Source of the DNA: Lycorma delicatula
Lineage: Eukaryota; Arthropoda; Insecta; Hemiptera; Fulgoridae
Direction of reading: 5' to 3'
Length of the DNA: 64,000 nt
NCBI RefSeq assembly: GCF_047948215.1
Contig: NC_134455.1
Coordinates: 300,346,147-300,410,146 of the forward strand
The notes beneath the pieces were generated by a model, which did not search any database, was not told the origin of the DNA, and worked only from the letters and a program-made list of their open reading frames with translations. Position numbers and translations under genes: made by a program. Numbering within the stretch: position 1 is the first letter of the stretch; every line of letters starts with the position of its first letter. Of this stretch, positions 12,223 through 22,872 are shown one piece after another.

Positions 12223-12930
12223 ACAGCGATTTTGGGTCTCTTTTGCCTTCGGTAATCAGCGCCAGACGTGCGGTCTTCCATCTGGCGCTGAAACCCACAG
12301 CCTCAAGACATGCATTATACATGTCTAGAAGCAGATGGAGCCTGCAGCGCTCCAATAACTTGATCACTTCGCCCAGTATGTAGTCGGGACCAGGGGCTTT
12401 TCTGGCATTCAGTGACCGTAGGACTACCTCCAGTTCCTCCATCAAGATGAATGGGAAGTCGTCCAAGTCGCCGAAGTCTCGCTCGGCACGGACAGAGTGG
12501 GCCGAGAACAACATCTTAATGACGTAATTTATTTTAGCCTCGTCTAGTGGATCTGGTGACCACAAAACTCCCAATCGCCGAGTTGCTATCGTGTAACCCA
12601 GCCTTCAGTGGTCTGCATCCACGGTCTCCTTCAGTTCTCGCCAGCAGTGTGCATTGCTGACGTTGATGGCTCGGCGGAGGTGCATCTTTGCCCTCTTGTG
12701 CTCAACTGACCTGGCGTTTGAGTTCATGCAATTTTCTGCCGCTCTTCTTAGTCGAAGACACTCTCGACGCAACTCCGCAATCTCCGGTATCTACCAGTAC
12801 ACCGGTCGCTTCCGGTGCCTCGCCCCCCCCCCCCCCCGGGCCATGGAGTCGTCACATGCAGAAGCGATCAGCCGCATGGTAGACGCAACTATGGCTTCAA
12901 CGCTAGAGTCCACCTGTTGGTGATGTTTTG
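12223..12930 (-). pseudogene. R1-type ORF2: pre-RT linker and start of reverse transcriptase
   Basis: The upstream part (about 12620-12800) reads RPVYW, then AELRRECLRLRRAAE, then AINVS-HCWRELKETVDAD, which is the linker between endonuclease and RT in R1-clade proteins. Next, 12574-12223 carries EEL-VVLRSLNARKAPGPD, then a WKTARLALI block and KSLSSFRP, the first RT blocks. The palm with its YADD-type catalytic box is missing. Right after FRP the same open frame continues into C-terminal sequence, giving a 183-codon frame across what looks like a deletion junction. Confidence 0.85.
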
Positions 12931-12949
12931 AGAGGATACCACCCAGAAG

Positions 12950-13530
12950 ATTTCTCTTCTGAATCTCTTCTTGTCGATTTTATTGATGATGTATCTTTTT
13001 ACCAATCGTGGAGGCCCCGGGCGCTCCTATGTACCATCTTGGACTCTAAACGAAATACATTGGTGTTCGTTACCGGTGTAATCCTCGAAAACTCTTCAGT
13101 CTTGGACGAGCGTGACCAGATCTTCAGAAGCGAGGGAAATATCGGAAATGGTCTCTAAATATCCTGGACGACGGAACGTCGTCGTGTTTCCTGTATTGAG
13201 GATCAGGAATCCAGTTTGTGCTGTCATGTCCAGTATGTATTTCCCTCTTGAGTTTGTATACCCCGTACCCTACTATGGAGTAGGGTAAAAAAAGCGTACG
13301 AGGAGGATGGCGTCCTCGTACGCTTTTTTTTCTGCCTCGAAGTCTTCTAGTAAAGCAGAAAGCTCAGCAAGCCCGTCTTTATCTCCATGGACATGTTTTT
13401 TGTCTGCCTGTAATGGTGACCATGTGCCTTACATCATTGCAGATGTTCGGCAGCGGCTCCTTCAAAGATGTTTCCAGAAGAAAAATCCATGCTTTGGCTG
13501 TTCATCGTTGAATCGTACCCAAGATATGAT
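12950..13530 (-). pseudogene. R1-type APE endonuclease, C-terminal half
   Basis: Minus-strand translation shows GYTNSRGKYILDMTAQTG, then LNTGNTTTFRRPGY, then ISLASEDLVTL and EHQCISFRVQD. This is the second half of the apurinic-type endonuclease that nicks the target in R1-clade LINEs (the usual SDH-type block reads NEH here). Just upstream, where the GDFN catalytic block is expected, the frame runs through a double hairpin (13267-13330) with two stops. The N-terminal half of the domain is lost. Confidence 0.82.
13267..13330. repeat. Two adjoining perfect hairpins inside the endonuclease
   Basis: ACCCTACT/AGTAGGGT (arms 13267-13274 and 13279-13286, 4-nt loop) abuts a second hairpin whose 18-nt arms run 13287-13304 and 13313-13330, with an 8-nt loop. 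They are seen directly in the sequence. In the element's reading frame they occupy the place of the GDFN block, which suggests templated fold-back insertion or rearrangement. Confidence 0.85.
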
Positions 13531-13540
13531 TATAAAATTT

Positions 13541-14660
13541 TAATTAAATTAGTTTATATATTTACTTTTTATTAATTAAGTTATTTCTATTGAATTTATA
13601 TTATTTGTATTAATTTTATAATTAATTAGTTTGTTTTATTATTAGGTATATTTATTATTATTTAGTTGATTTATGTAAAAACAGGTGAAGGAAGTGAAAT
13701 AAAAAATAAAAAAGGCATTATTAGTGTGGGACAGTAATCGGGTACCACTCTGTATAAGATGAAAAAAATTTGGACAAAGTCCCCTTTTATGCTTGGGCAG
13801 GTGAACTTGAGATAGGCTTAACCTCCTCACCTGCCTCTGTAGTATATGTTTATTTATTAATCACAAATAAATATAATATGAACTGAACGTTAGGGCGTGT
13901 CCCGGAGGCACCAGAACATAACAGTTATCGTCGAAATAACACGCGTTGGTAGGTTATTCCACTTGCTAGGTTATCAGACGATACCGGAAGGCAATAATAT
14001 TAATAAAATATCAATTTTAGAATTGATAGTTACAACAATGTACTATATCATACTTTTAGTTCAAGGATTTATCCACTAATCAGTTACATTTTGTGAACGA
14101 TTACCTCCCAACATCGCAAAAAAACGAAACAAATCACTGATGTCTTTTTCATATACTCAGTTATTTTAATAGCTTAACATATTTATGATTTGCTTCAGAG
14201 TAAATACTTTTATTACATGTACAACATTTTTTAATAATACAATCACTAATTAATTACCGAATCATCATTTATTAATTAGTGACTGATATTTAACAATGAG
14301 TGCCTGGTATTCTATTAATTAAAAATTGAAGGATTTTTATTAAATAATAACTACAGAAAAATATTTGGCGGGATACTTTTAAAAAATAAATCTAAATTAT
14401 ACACATTGCTTAACTGCATGTTTTTCCATGTTATTGGATTTCAAGATAATTCTTAACGTTTTACTGCTGCTTAAATTATGTAAAATTCTTACGTATCAAT
14501 TGCAACAAAGAAATTCTTTAATCTTCTAAGGGAAAATTATGTTTTCCCTAGGATTTATGTTTTTTTAAACAGGTAATATGAAAAAAATGCGTTTATAAAT
14601 TTTAGAATTAATTAAAACATATTTATCAGCGTACTTAGATATATGAAATATTGTCTACGC
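13541..14660. other. AT-rich spacer
   Basis: No gene seen. The 62-codon minus-strand and 60-codon plus-strand frames have no recognisable motif. The slightly GC-richer part at 13700-13960 could be repeat-derived, but no second copy was found here. Confidence 0.45.
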
Positions 14661-14669
14661 CCAAATAAA

Positions 14670-15320
14670 ATTTTCACGAATGTACGAAGGAAGAGGAAGG
14701 CAGACTCGGGGAGGCGGCTCTACGAGGCTAGGAACAGGATTTTATGAGGAATGCTTGCTTTGGGGAAGTAACGGCCATGCGTTGCTTGACGACGACACGA
14801 TCAAGGGGATTTTTATTTATTTATATATTTTTTCATTTGTTTGTTTTACAAGAGATGTAGGGTGAGGTGCACTCATGTATGTGTGACAGAATGTTATAAT
14901 TTAAAAAAAAGGATCGAAGCGTGGCAACGTGCAAGGCCAGGGAGGTAGTCTTTTTGCCTTGTCTTTATCTTTGTCTTTTGGAGGTAGAGTGTTTGGGTCC
15001 GCCCACATTCAAGAGTGTAGGGGTCGGGACTCCCCGATGATGGCATAAAGAACCCTCAAGATATGAGTGCGTTGCAAAGTGAAGGATGTGCAAAACATAC
15101 ATCTGGAACTGTTAGATTAGGGACATGATGGGTAGCTCCTTTGCGGAAGGACATAGCGCCTATCCGGAAGAGGAATGTCGGTGTGTCCTGGTGAATATGG
15201 GAAAGCCCGAGAAGGGGGTTAGCTAGGGCGGACAGAGACTGCTGCCACGACACTCCGAGGTGACTGTGTTTTGCTTAACGGCGAGGACCGGTTGCCTTGG
15301 GGGTGTTTAAAAAAAATAAA
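14670..15320 (+). mobile_element. GC-rich transposon-derived segment, probable LINE untranslated region
   Basis: An abrupt island of GC-rich, G-skewed sequence (for example GACGACGACACGATCAAGG near 14790 and CTGCCACGACACTCCGAGG near 15240) lies in very AT-rich DNA. Its composition and style match R1-type element UTRs elsewhere in the window, but no protein domain is readable. The 61- and 65-codon frames in it are not credible genes. I infer a non-coding piece of an R1-like element; other repeat origins are possible. Confidence 0.45.
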
Positions 15321-18300
15321 TAAGTAAAATAAAATTTTCAGATTTTATTTTTCCATCCATTGGTTAAAATCTAGCAGAATTATTCACTAAAATAGTCAAA
15401 AATTTAAGAGCTCTAATAACTAATTATTAATTAATTATTTTTAACCGCTTTTTTTAATAAAAAATTGCCACCTCAAATTACCATAACTTAAAAAAAAAGA
15501 TACACTTTAATGCCGGTATTTTTGAGGAAAAGAAGTCTTCAACTAATTTTAGTAAATTAATTGAAGTTAAAATTATTAATTTACAGAAAAAAAAGAAAAA
15601 AATCCTCTCAGTAAATTGCCTTTCTACCAACTTATAGAAACATACTGTTTGAAATTAGGAAAATTCATAACCTTCACATCTTTTTTCTAAGTAAATAATA
15701 TTATGAAAACAATGTATGGAAGTAGTTTTTAAAATTCCTATTCTTCATGTCTTCTTTTACAAAAAAAAAAGGAAAGAGGTTATTCTTATTTTTTAAAGAA
15801 ATTTCTTCGTTCTTTGTAAAAAATAAGGTTATTTGTATTTTATCATTCCTGATAAATTTAATGTCATTTGAGTTTAAAAATTATAATAAAATTGAATTAT
15901 TTTAACAATTTTAAATCTAAATTTGCCATATTAATAAAAGTATTAAAAGTGGCTTTGACTAAATTTAAATAAAAATTAAGATTTAATTAATACATGTTTT
16001 TCAAAACTCGAATAAAATCGGTGCTAATATTACATTTTTATCTATTTCAAGATTTACAAAATGTTTAAAAAATGAACGAATAGCTTTGTAAACACTTAAT
16101 GAGGCTTCACATTTAAAAAAAAATATTTTTTTTTTTAAATTCTGCTTATATCTGATTTTAAGTTAAAAAAATATAGTATAATCTTAAAAAAATACCTACC
16201 AGAAATTACGTTTGCAATTGATAAATTCTGCACTGCATCACTTCCAATGTTTTGTCTTGCACTGATGCACAATATCTGTCTGCTTTTTAAAGTACTTTTC
16301 AACTTTTAACTTCTCGCTTTTCACTAGCAGAATTTGTAAAATTAAGAGTGTTCGCTCTTTTTTAGCGTTTGTATATTTCAAATAGCTTATGAAGAACTTT
16401 CTAACATTTCGCTTCGCATTGATTTCGTCTGCGCCGTTTTTTTAATAGCGATTTTGAAAAGCGAAAAGGAGAACGGTAAAAAGCGAAAAGTCTGATAAAT
16501 TAGTACGTTGTTTCTTAATTCAGTATTTTGAATATAATTTTTCTGAAAAGTTTTCATGTTTACTCTTCATTTTTGCTTATTTTGTCGATTACCTTTTGTA
16601 CAAGAATAATATTTTTCTTAATGTTTCGCTGGAAGCGGTTATTACAAATCAAAAATAATTCGTAGAAATCCATCATTTAATTTTTATTACTTAGGTTATC
16701 CTTAGTTCAAATGTGGCAAATAAAATTTTTCTTTCATTAGAAATGATTTTAAGAATACCCATTTTATGACTGTGTTTCGTGTTTTTTTTTTAAATTGTAT
16801 TTTCAAAAGTAGAGTTTTTACTTTTCCAAATTCTAAACATTCAAACAAAACAACTAAAGAATCGCGTGCAAAGTTATCCTTAATTATCGTAGCTACTCTT
16901 TCAAAGGTTATTTTTTAAAAAATGCATTTTTCTACTAACGCCTACTATTAATATTTAACAATACTTTGAGAGTTAAACGTTTTTTTTTTTAAAATAAACA
17001 TATTTTTTTCAAACACCATAATGTTCTAAAACTACGACAAACTCTAGTAAAAATACCTGAATAGATTTTGGGGAACATCTTCGTACATTTATTTTACAGA
17101 AATTACATTTGCTCTTTACTCCTGGAAATTATAAAATTTACGAACATATTTTACGGTGAGATACATTACCATTCTTCCATCTTTTCTCTTCACTTTTCTT
17201 GAATTAAAACTTGAAAAGACTAAAGTTTTATAAAATAAATAACTATTTACTCGTTTGTTATTCTTTGGCCATCAATTTGTTTTTCAAACCTTTACTATTA
17301 AAAAAAAAGCAATAAAAAATTAGAAGTGTAAAATTGAAATGTATTTTCTAGAAACAGTCTCCAGGTGCGTGAGATTCTACTGCTTTGCCAACAAAGAAAC
17401 GAAGGTCTGAATGGAATTAAGTAAAATGTTTTTTAATTAATTCATCTCAATGTATTATTGTATTTTGCAGTCCATAGCATAATTATTACATCACATTTGT
17501 GACATACATTTACGATGATTACAATATTTAGAGAGAAAATTAACAAATTTTTATAATAAAATAAATTAGTATTGATTCTTTTACATAACGAAAAATTTAG
17601 AAACTTATGAAAACCCTTAAGTGAGTTATTATAAGAAAAAACCTTTAAATGAGTGGATTTTAATAAACATTACAAAGTATTTATCAGAGATTTCCCCTAC
17701 TGGGAAGAATGGAAATATGTTTGAATTTTATAATCTCTAAGATGTAATTAGGAAATCTAATTTGTGTAAAATAAAGGTACTAGATGTTTCCAAAGATCTA
17801 TTCCGGTATTTCTACTAATTTAGACTGCGCAAGTAACAAAAACAGGTTTAACTCTTAAAATATTGGTAATTAGTTAGCAACAGTATGCCATTGTAAATTA
17901 TATGCTTTAAAGGAAATATAGTTTTCTGTAGGTGGTTTCAAATTTCTTTATAATATCTCTTACCCTTTCTTAATTTTTTTTTGTGCGGAGCAGAAGCAGT
18001 TATATTGATATACGAGTAACATTTATAATCATTTATTGAAACTAGTAACTATAGTAAAGGTGTTTACGTTGTTCTTTACTCGAAGGACTTGATCGTCATG
18101 TGTTTTATTTTGTCTCAGTTTATTTAAAATTTTGTTTGATTTTCAATGAATAGATCGTTTTTGGAAAATGAATCACACTTTTGTATAGAAAGTAATTAAA
18201 CATCAGATCGAACCTTTCGCTAACTATATTCCATTTATGCTAATATAAAATAAAAGCATGTGCTTTTATTTCTTTGTAAAATGAGTTTGCATTGATTATT

Positions 18301-19055
18301 TTTCCGCTACATATGTATCTGGTTTATGTTATTCAAACGAATTATTTAAAAAAAAGAAGCAAATAAAAATATCCTGAATCGTTTAAATCAAATAGATCAA
18401 AATAATTTCAAATCTATTTTTAATTGGAAAATTAAGTTTCCTAAAACATAATATATATTATTAAAATCTCTGAAAAAAATTAAAAACTTAAAAAGTTCAA
18501 AATTTTTTTACATTTAGAAAAATTTTTTATTCGGATATTGAGTAGGAACAGAATTTAAGAACATTTTAAGATATTTAATACAAAAGCATCCGTTGTAAAA
18601 ATAAAGTAATATAATCCAGACATAGATTATGATGACCCATTCGTAAATAAGTTATCGGGAAAACACTCTTAAATGAATTGAGCTTAATACATATAAAAAT
18701 GTGCTTATAGAACTTTTAAAAGAACTAAAGAAGTACTTAGTACTTATAGAAGAAGTACTTAACTGAATTAGTTAAATACACTCAACTTAGGATGATACTA
18801 GTAACTAATTTCAAATAAAAAATAATATTAATTAAAAACTAATTTTTCCCCTACTGCAGAAGAATGGTAATCTGTTTGACTACAAATCGTATTCGTGAAT
18901 TTTGTAATCTATGCGATGTAAAGTCAACAAAGGTAGGTAATTTTACTAAAATCTATAATTTAATAATCTCAAAATAAATAAAATGGGTTCAGATGAATAA
19001 TAACTGGAATAATGTTAAACTTAAACAAAATTAAAATAAAATAAGTTTAAATAGG
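15321..19055. other. Long AT-rich stretch with no recognisable feature
   Basis: More than 3.7 kb with no open frame worth reporting, no clear duplicate elsewhere in the window, and only homopolymer A/T runs. It is either unique intergenic DNA or repeats too old to read by eye. Confidence 0.5.
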
Positions 19056-19059
19056 CGTG

Positions 19060-19835
19060 GATTGGTAAGCATCGCGCTTTCGTTACTGAAACATATTTTA
19101 AAACTAGTGATTCTGTTATCAACACGAAGCTATTATTTCGTTCACACTTTCGGCTAGGTCGACACGCTGCAACAGCCGATATGATGACCTGTTGGTTATG
19201 AGTATCCAGTTTTAGAGCTACCGGTTCAGCTTTGATGAAGAATTCACCACATAAGCCACCAAGCGTTTGAACACCCAAAAATATTGAAGCAGAGAGACAA
19301 TATCTGCGTTTATCAGCTCTTAAACACGCTCCTGCGTTACAAATTTCCGATTGGAAAATTGTAAGATGAATTTTACACGTCGACTTATAGTTTCCTCCTT
19401 AGAAAATGATGGTCGTTCAGCAGCAAAATGAACGTGACTGGATTAACCCTGTTGCTTCTTCCCAGGTTATTCTGGAAAATGTTTCAATGAAGTCGATTGT
19501 ACTGTCAAGTGACAAAGCTCATTTTCATTTATCAGGTTGTGGTAACAAACAACCCGATACTGAGCAGAAAATAATCTTCTATAACTTGGTGAGCGCCCTC
19601 TATATTCTGAGCATGTTACAGTATACTACGCGGTTGCTGAATTTGAAAAAATAGGGGTATACTTCTTTGATAAAAAAAGACAGTCAGTTACAGTAACTTC
19701 AAAACGTTATGTAAAATTTGTTGTAGTTCTAAAAAAAAAATGGCTTATGAACAAAATTCTCTTGAGATGCAAAATTAAGATATCTGCATCTTGATAGAAA
19801 TAAGAAAATGAATGCACAAAATCGATGTATATACT
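19060..19835 (+). pseudogene. DUF4817/DDE_3 transposase relic
   Basis: Plus-strand frames reproduce the order of this transposase. An N-terminal helix-turn-helix-like block (SVINTKLLFRSHFRLGRHAA) is followed by an ALQISD block, then VVQQQNERDWIN, then SDKAHFHLSGCGNKQ, and a fading YFFD / SVTVTS / RYVKF tail. In intact relatives SDEAHFHL carries the first catalytic Asp. Here SDK has replaced SDE, but the Asp remains. The 82-codon frame at 19406-19654 covers only the middle. The second and third catalytic residues are missing, so the 3' half is lost. The minus-strand 85-codon frame at 19021 is a shadow of the N-terminus. Confidence 0.78.
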
Positions 19836-19964
19836 ACCAATTATTGGGAGATCTATTGTATACGACAATATACAGCTTTATTTTGACTTAAATATTTCAA
19901 GTAAAGCCAAACAATCTTAAACTCTTCTCAACTATAAGCAACGAAAGATCTTTCCTTTTAACAA

Positions 19965-20890
19965 ACACAGTTGTACGACTTTCCCGTCACGCGACTAAAT
20001 CCGCGTTCACGGAAAGTCCTACAATTGTGGGTTATGTCTTATGCACGGGTTACACACACATACATGCACAACTTAATTTAAAATATTTATCATATTATTT
20101 AAATGTAATATTTTTTTTGTTTATTAATCCAATGATTCTAAAGCACGCACGCATACCGCATTTAATCCGCGCGGGTGTGACGGTACTAGCAGGGACGATT
20201 GGCACTAACTAAACTAACGTAATTTCACAACCTACATGCAACAAATTTCGCTTGTACGGTCGGCAGAAAGATGTAACCGCGTGGCTTAACGCACCAGCTA
20301 CCGAGGTATCCGAGCAAACAAGTTCGAGATACATCTAGACCGAGTTAGTTTTTTACACATTAGATATTATTCAATTATTTAATTCTACCGCTGACCTGTG
20401 GCATCACAACATAACAGATGACTACAACAACATTTTTTGGAATGGTGGTGCGATTTTGCAAACCTTTTTTTGCAAATGTTGTAATTTTTTTAATTATTAA
20501 ACATGTACTTAAGAAAAAAATATGATGATCTTAATTAGATAAAATCACGAGATAGCCTATAACTTTGCTCTGTAGCCTAACGCCCTTCGTCTTTTAAGTT
20601 GAAAATTTAATGGCATCAGTGCTTCATAGGTTGACGTAATCTGACTAAGTCTGGATAAAATCGGTCCAGTAGTTCTGAAGATATAAGATGATTTGGAGAC
20701 CAACACTGAACGCACACACGTACATAAGGACATTAGCATCCGGAAAATTTCCAACCGGATGTTTTCGTATTTTGTGTACCCGTGTCAAAACGACAAGATC
20801 CGGTGAAAACCGCGTATGTCAAAACTGGACCGATTACAATACTTTCCCTTGTAGAGTTATAGCGCTATCTAGACAGGAAAGTAAAAAGCA
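19965..20890 (+). repeat. Dispersed repeat A, copy 1, with hairpins at both ends
   Basis: The 5' end is a hairpin: CAGTTGTACGACTTTCCCG pairs with CGGAAAGTCCTACAATTGT after about 20 nt. The 3' end has ACTTTCCCTTGT and ACAGGAAAGT flanking a perfect palindrome ATAGCGCTAT (20859-20868). Blocks shared with copy 2 at 44.9-45.5 kb include ACTTAATTTAAAATA, CTTTTAAGTTGAAAATTTAATG, GACGTAATCTGAC and GACCGATT-CAATACTTTCC. No coding capacity is seen. It looks like a non-autonomous element. Copy 1 contains about 400 bp absent from copy 2, including the tRNA-like fold at 20270-20335. Confidence 0.7.
20270..20335 (+). other. tRNA-like fold (possible SINE head), weak
   Basis: GATGTAA at 20270 and ATACATC at 20329 could pair as an acceptor stem. 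A D-arm-like GCGT...ACGC encloses an A-box-like TGGCTTAACGC (20282-20292), and AGTTCGAGAT near 20321 resembles a B box. At 66 nt it is short, and the T-stem is poor, so a working tRNA is unlikely. A tRNA-derived SINE head is the better reading. Confidence 0.3.
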
Positions 20891-21780
20891 AAACTAAATT
20901 ATTCTGCTTTAATCACATTTCATCAAGGATAAGAGATTTTTATTTTTCATAATGCAACGATGAAAAAAATAGGAAATATAATTTGTATTGTTTCCTTCAT
21001 TATTATTGTGTATTTGATAAATTTATTTCATAATTTATTATGTTTTCGACGATTTTATTTTATCCTCAGGTTATTGATACGAAAACTTCTACAATAATTT
21101 TATTCATAATTATTTAGTTAATTTTGATAATAGTGCGAGTATTAATAAATAAATATTTTTCAACGTTAATACATCCTGATAAAAATAATTTTACAAATCA
21201 TAACTTGGTTTAAGGATTATAATAAACGTAAGATTTTAGCCATATCCTGTTCTAGCAGCTATTGCATTTAATGACGGATTAGAAATCCCAATTTAAGTGA
21301 TTAGATTTAGATTGCACTCGCTGAACTAAAGGTATGCATTGACCCCTTCTCTCTGACATTAAGATACAGTAGTTGAAAGAATTATAATTAATAATAATGA
21401 ATAGCTAATCATCTATTGACGGAGTTTTTCTTTCCATTAAATCACACCAGCGATCCGGATTCATAGCAGTGACTTCAAATAGATCTATAAAACTATGCCC
21501 TTACATGGTTCCTTATTTAATTCCCTTGTAGGAATGACTAAAAATGAGGACGATCTACTCACTGAGGAATCGTAATACGAGTTAAATGGCAAAAACAGTC
21601 TATTTAGGCTGTGGGCTTTCACAATCCTTCTAGATAGTGAGCCTTCTTTTCTCATATAGAAGCAGTATATTACTGATAATTTTGCACTGCTCATTTCAGA
21701 AACGTTCTGCTAATATTTTTTTTATCAGAAATTAAAGACCCATACTAGAAAGTTACAGAATTGTATTGCTTTATTCCAGA
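20891..21780. other. AT-rich spacer
   Basis: Nothing supported. The 69-codon minus-strand frame at 21485 has no motif; the part of this block near 21420-21690 is less AT-rich. Confidence 0.45.
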
Positions 21781-22414
21781 AATGGATGAATGAATGAATT
21801 TATTTATTAACAACACAAAAATGTGTTACAATCATACATACCATCATTATAAACTCTCTTATTATTAGTAATAAAAAAACTTACTAAAAATACAAACCAA
21901 AAAAAATTAAGAATAAAATATACGTATAAATAAAGCAATAAGTGTAACATTTTGCATTATATTCAAATTGTTAAGTTCTGTTTCATATAATCATTACGCT
22001 TTCTTTTAAAATTAAATAATCTCTGTTTTCTTTTTGTAGATTAGTTTTAAAAGTATTATATATTTTAAATACTTTAAAATATAACAAGTAGTTAGGAAAA
22101 GAATTTGTTAATCCTAGTTATTTTCAAGTGTTCTAATCTCTTTTCTTAAAAGAACTTTTGCATACATCTAAGAAATTCCTCGTCCTTAACAAAATATTTT
22201 CATAGAATCCTTCTTTACTTTTAAAAATAAAACCTAATGTAAGCAATGTGACTGTTTACCTAATAATAATAAGTAGTTAAAATACTAATACATAAGTACT
22301 TTCAAGTATTAACTTTTTGATCAAGCGTATTACCATTTTTTTTTTTTTTTTTTTTTATATTTACTTTGTTATATTTAACTGACCTTCCTAAAAACAAGAG
22401 ATAAATATTAAAAA

Positions 22415-22572
22415 TCACGACTGCCAAAAAAAAAAAAACATTGCTCTTTAATAGGATGATTAAAGAATGTGCGAGTGACAATCGGTTCTGTCGTTCAGCT
22501 GCTACGGTGGAACAAACATACAGTTACAGACTGGAGTGTAAAGGATTACACTCCTTTTTTTGCAGTTGTGTA
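22415..22572. mobile_element. Small inverted-repeat element (repeat D), copy 1
   Basis: The left end CACGACTGCC-A(n) and right end T(n)-GCAGTTGTGT are near-perfect terminal inverted repeats of a segment of about 158 bp. The interior reads ATCGGTTCTGTCGTTCAGC then TACGGTGGAACAAACATAC. The size and TIRs fit a MITE. The 78-codon frame across it is not a gene. It sits inside the LINE relic, so it is the younger insertion. Confidence 0.65.
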
Positions 22573-22724
22573 AAAACACTAGTAAGACAAATTCACACGT
22601 ATGAGATACGAGGTTTCCGAATCGTTCAAAATGAAAATCTGAAATACGAGTTACTTGAAAACTACCCATTCATCTGACAGATTTTTTCAAATCTTTTAAA
22701 TTGATATATATATATACATATATA

Positions 22725-22872
22725 ACCTGTGACAATTCCGGTAACGTCAGGATTCCCACATCAGGCCATTAATCTAAATCGGTTCAGCCATTGAGCTGAT
22801 ACGGTAGAATAAACATACATAAACACGTACACCCTAAATGCATTACCCTCCTTTTTGGGCAGTCATGTAATA
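22725..22872. mobile_element. Repeat D, copy 2 (left end lost)
   Basis: AATCGGTTCAGCCATTGAGC, then ACGGTAGAATAAACATACAT, then CCTTTTTGGGCAGTCATGT repeats the interior and right end of copy 1, in the same orientation. The left TIR is not visible. GGGCAGTCATGT is the complement-partner of the left end of copy 1, which supports the TIR assignment. Confidence 0.62.

Larger units (their letters stand above)
11537..13540 (-). mobile_element. R1-clade non-LTR retrotransposon, 5'-truncated and internally deleted
   Basis: A markedly GC-rich block in an AT-rich setting, carrying endonuclease, pre-RT, a partial RT and a C-terminal zinc region in the R1 order on the minus strand. It ends at a run of 13 T at 11537-11549, which read in the element's sense is its poly(A) tail. 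The 5' end stops near 13540 inside the endonuclease, so ORF1 (gag) is absent. Stops, a C15 homopolymer (12823-12837) and a double hairpin (13267-13330) interrupt the frames. It is dead and old, but better preserved than its neighbours. Confidence 0.88.

Noticed and set aside
12059..12383. Overlapping plus-strand frames of 89 and 101 codons
   Set aside because: Antisense to the R1 RT remains, whose motifs are on the minus strand.
19021..19278. 85-codon minus-strand frame
   Set aside because: Antisense of the DUF4817-like N-terminus on the plus strand.
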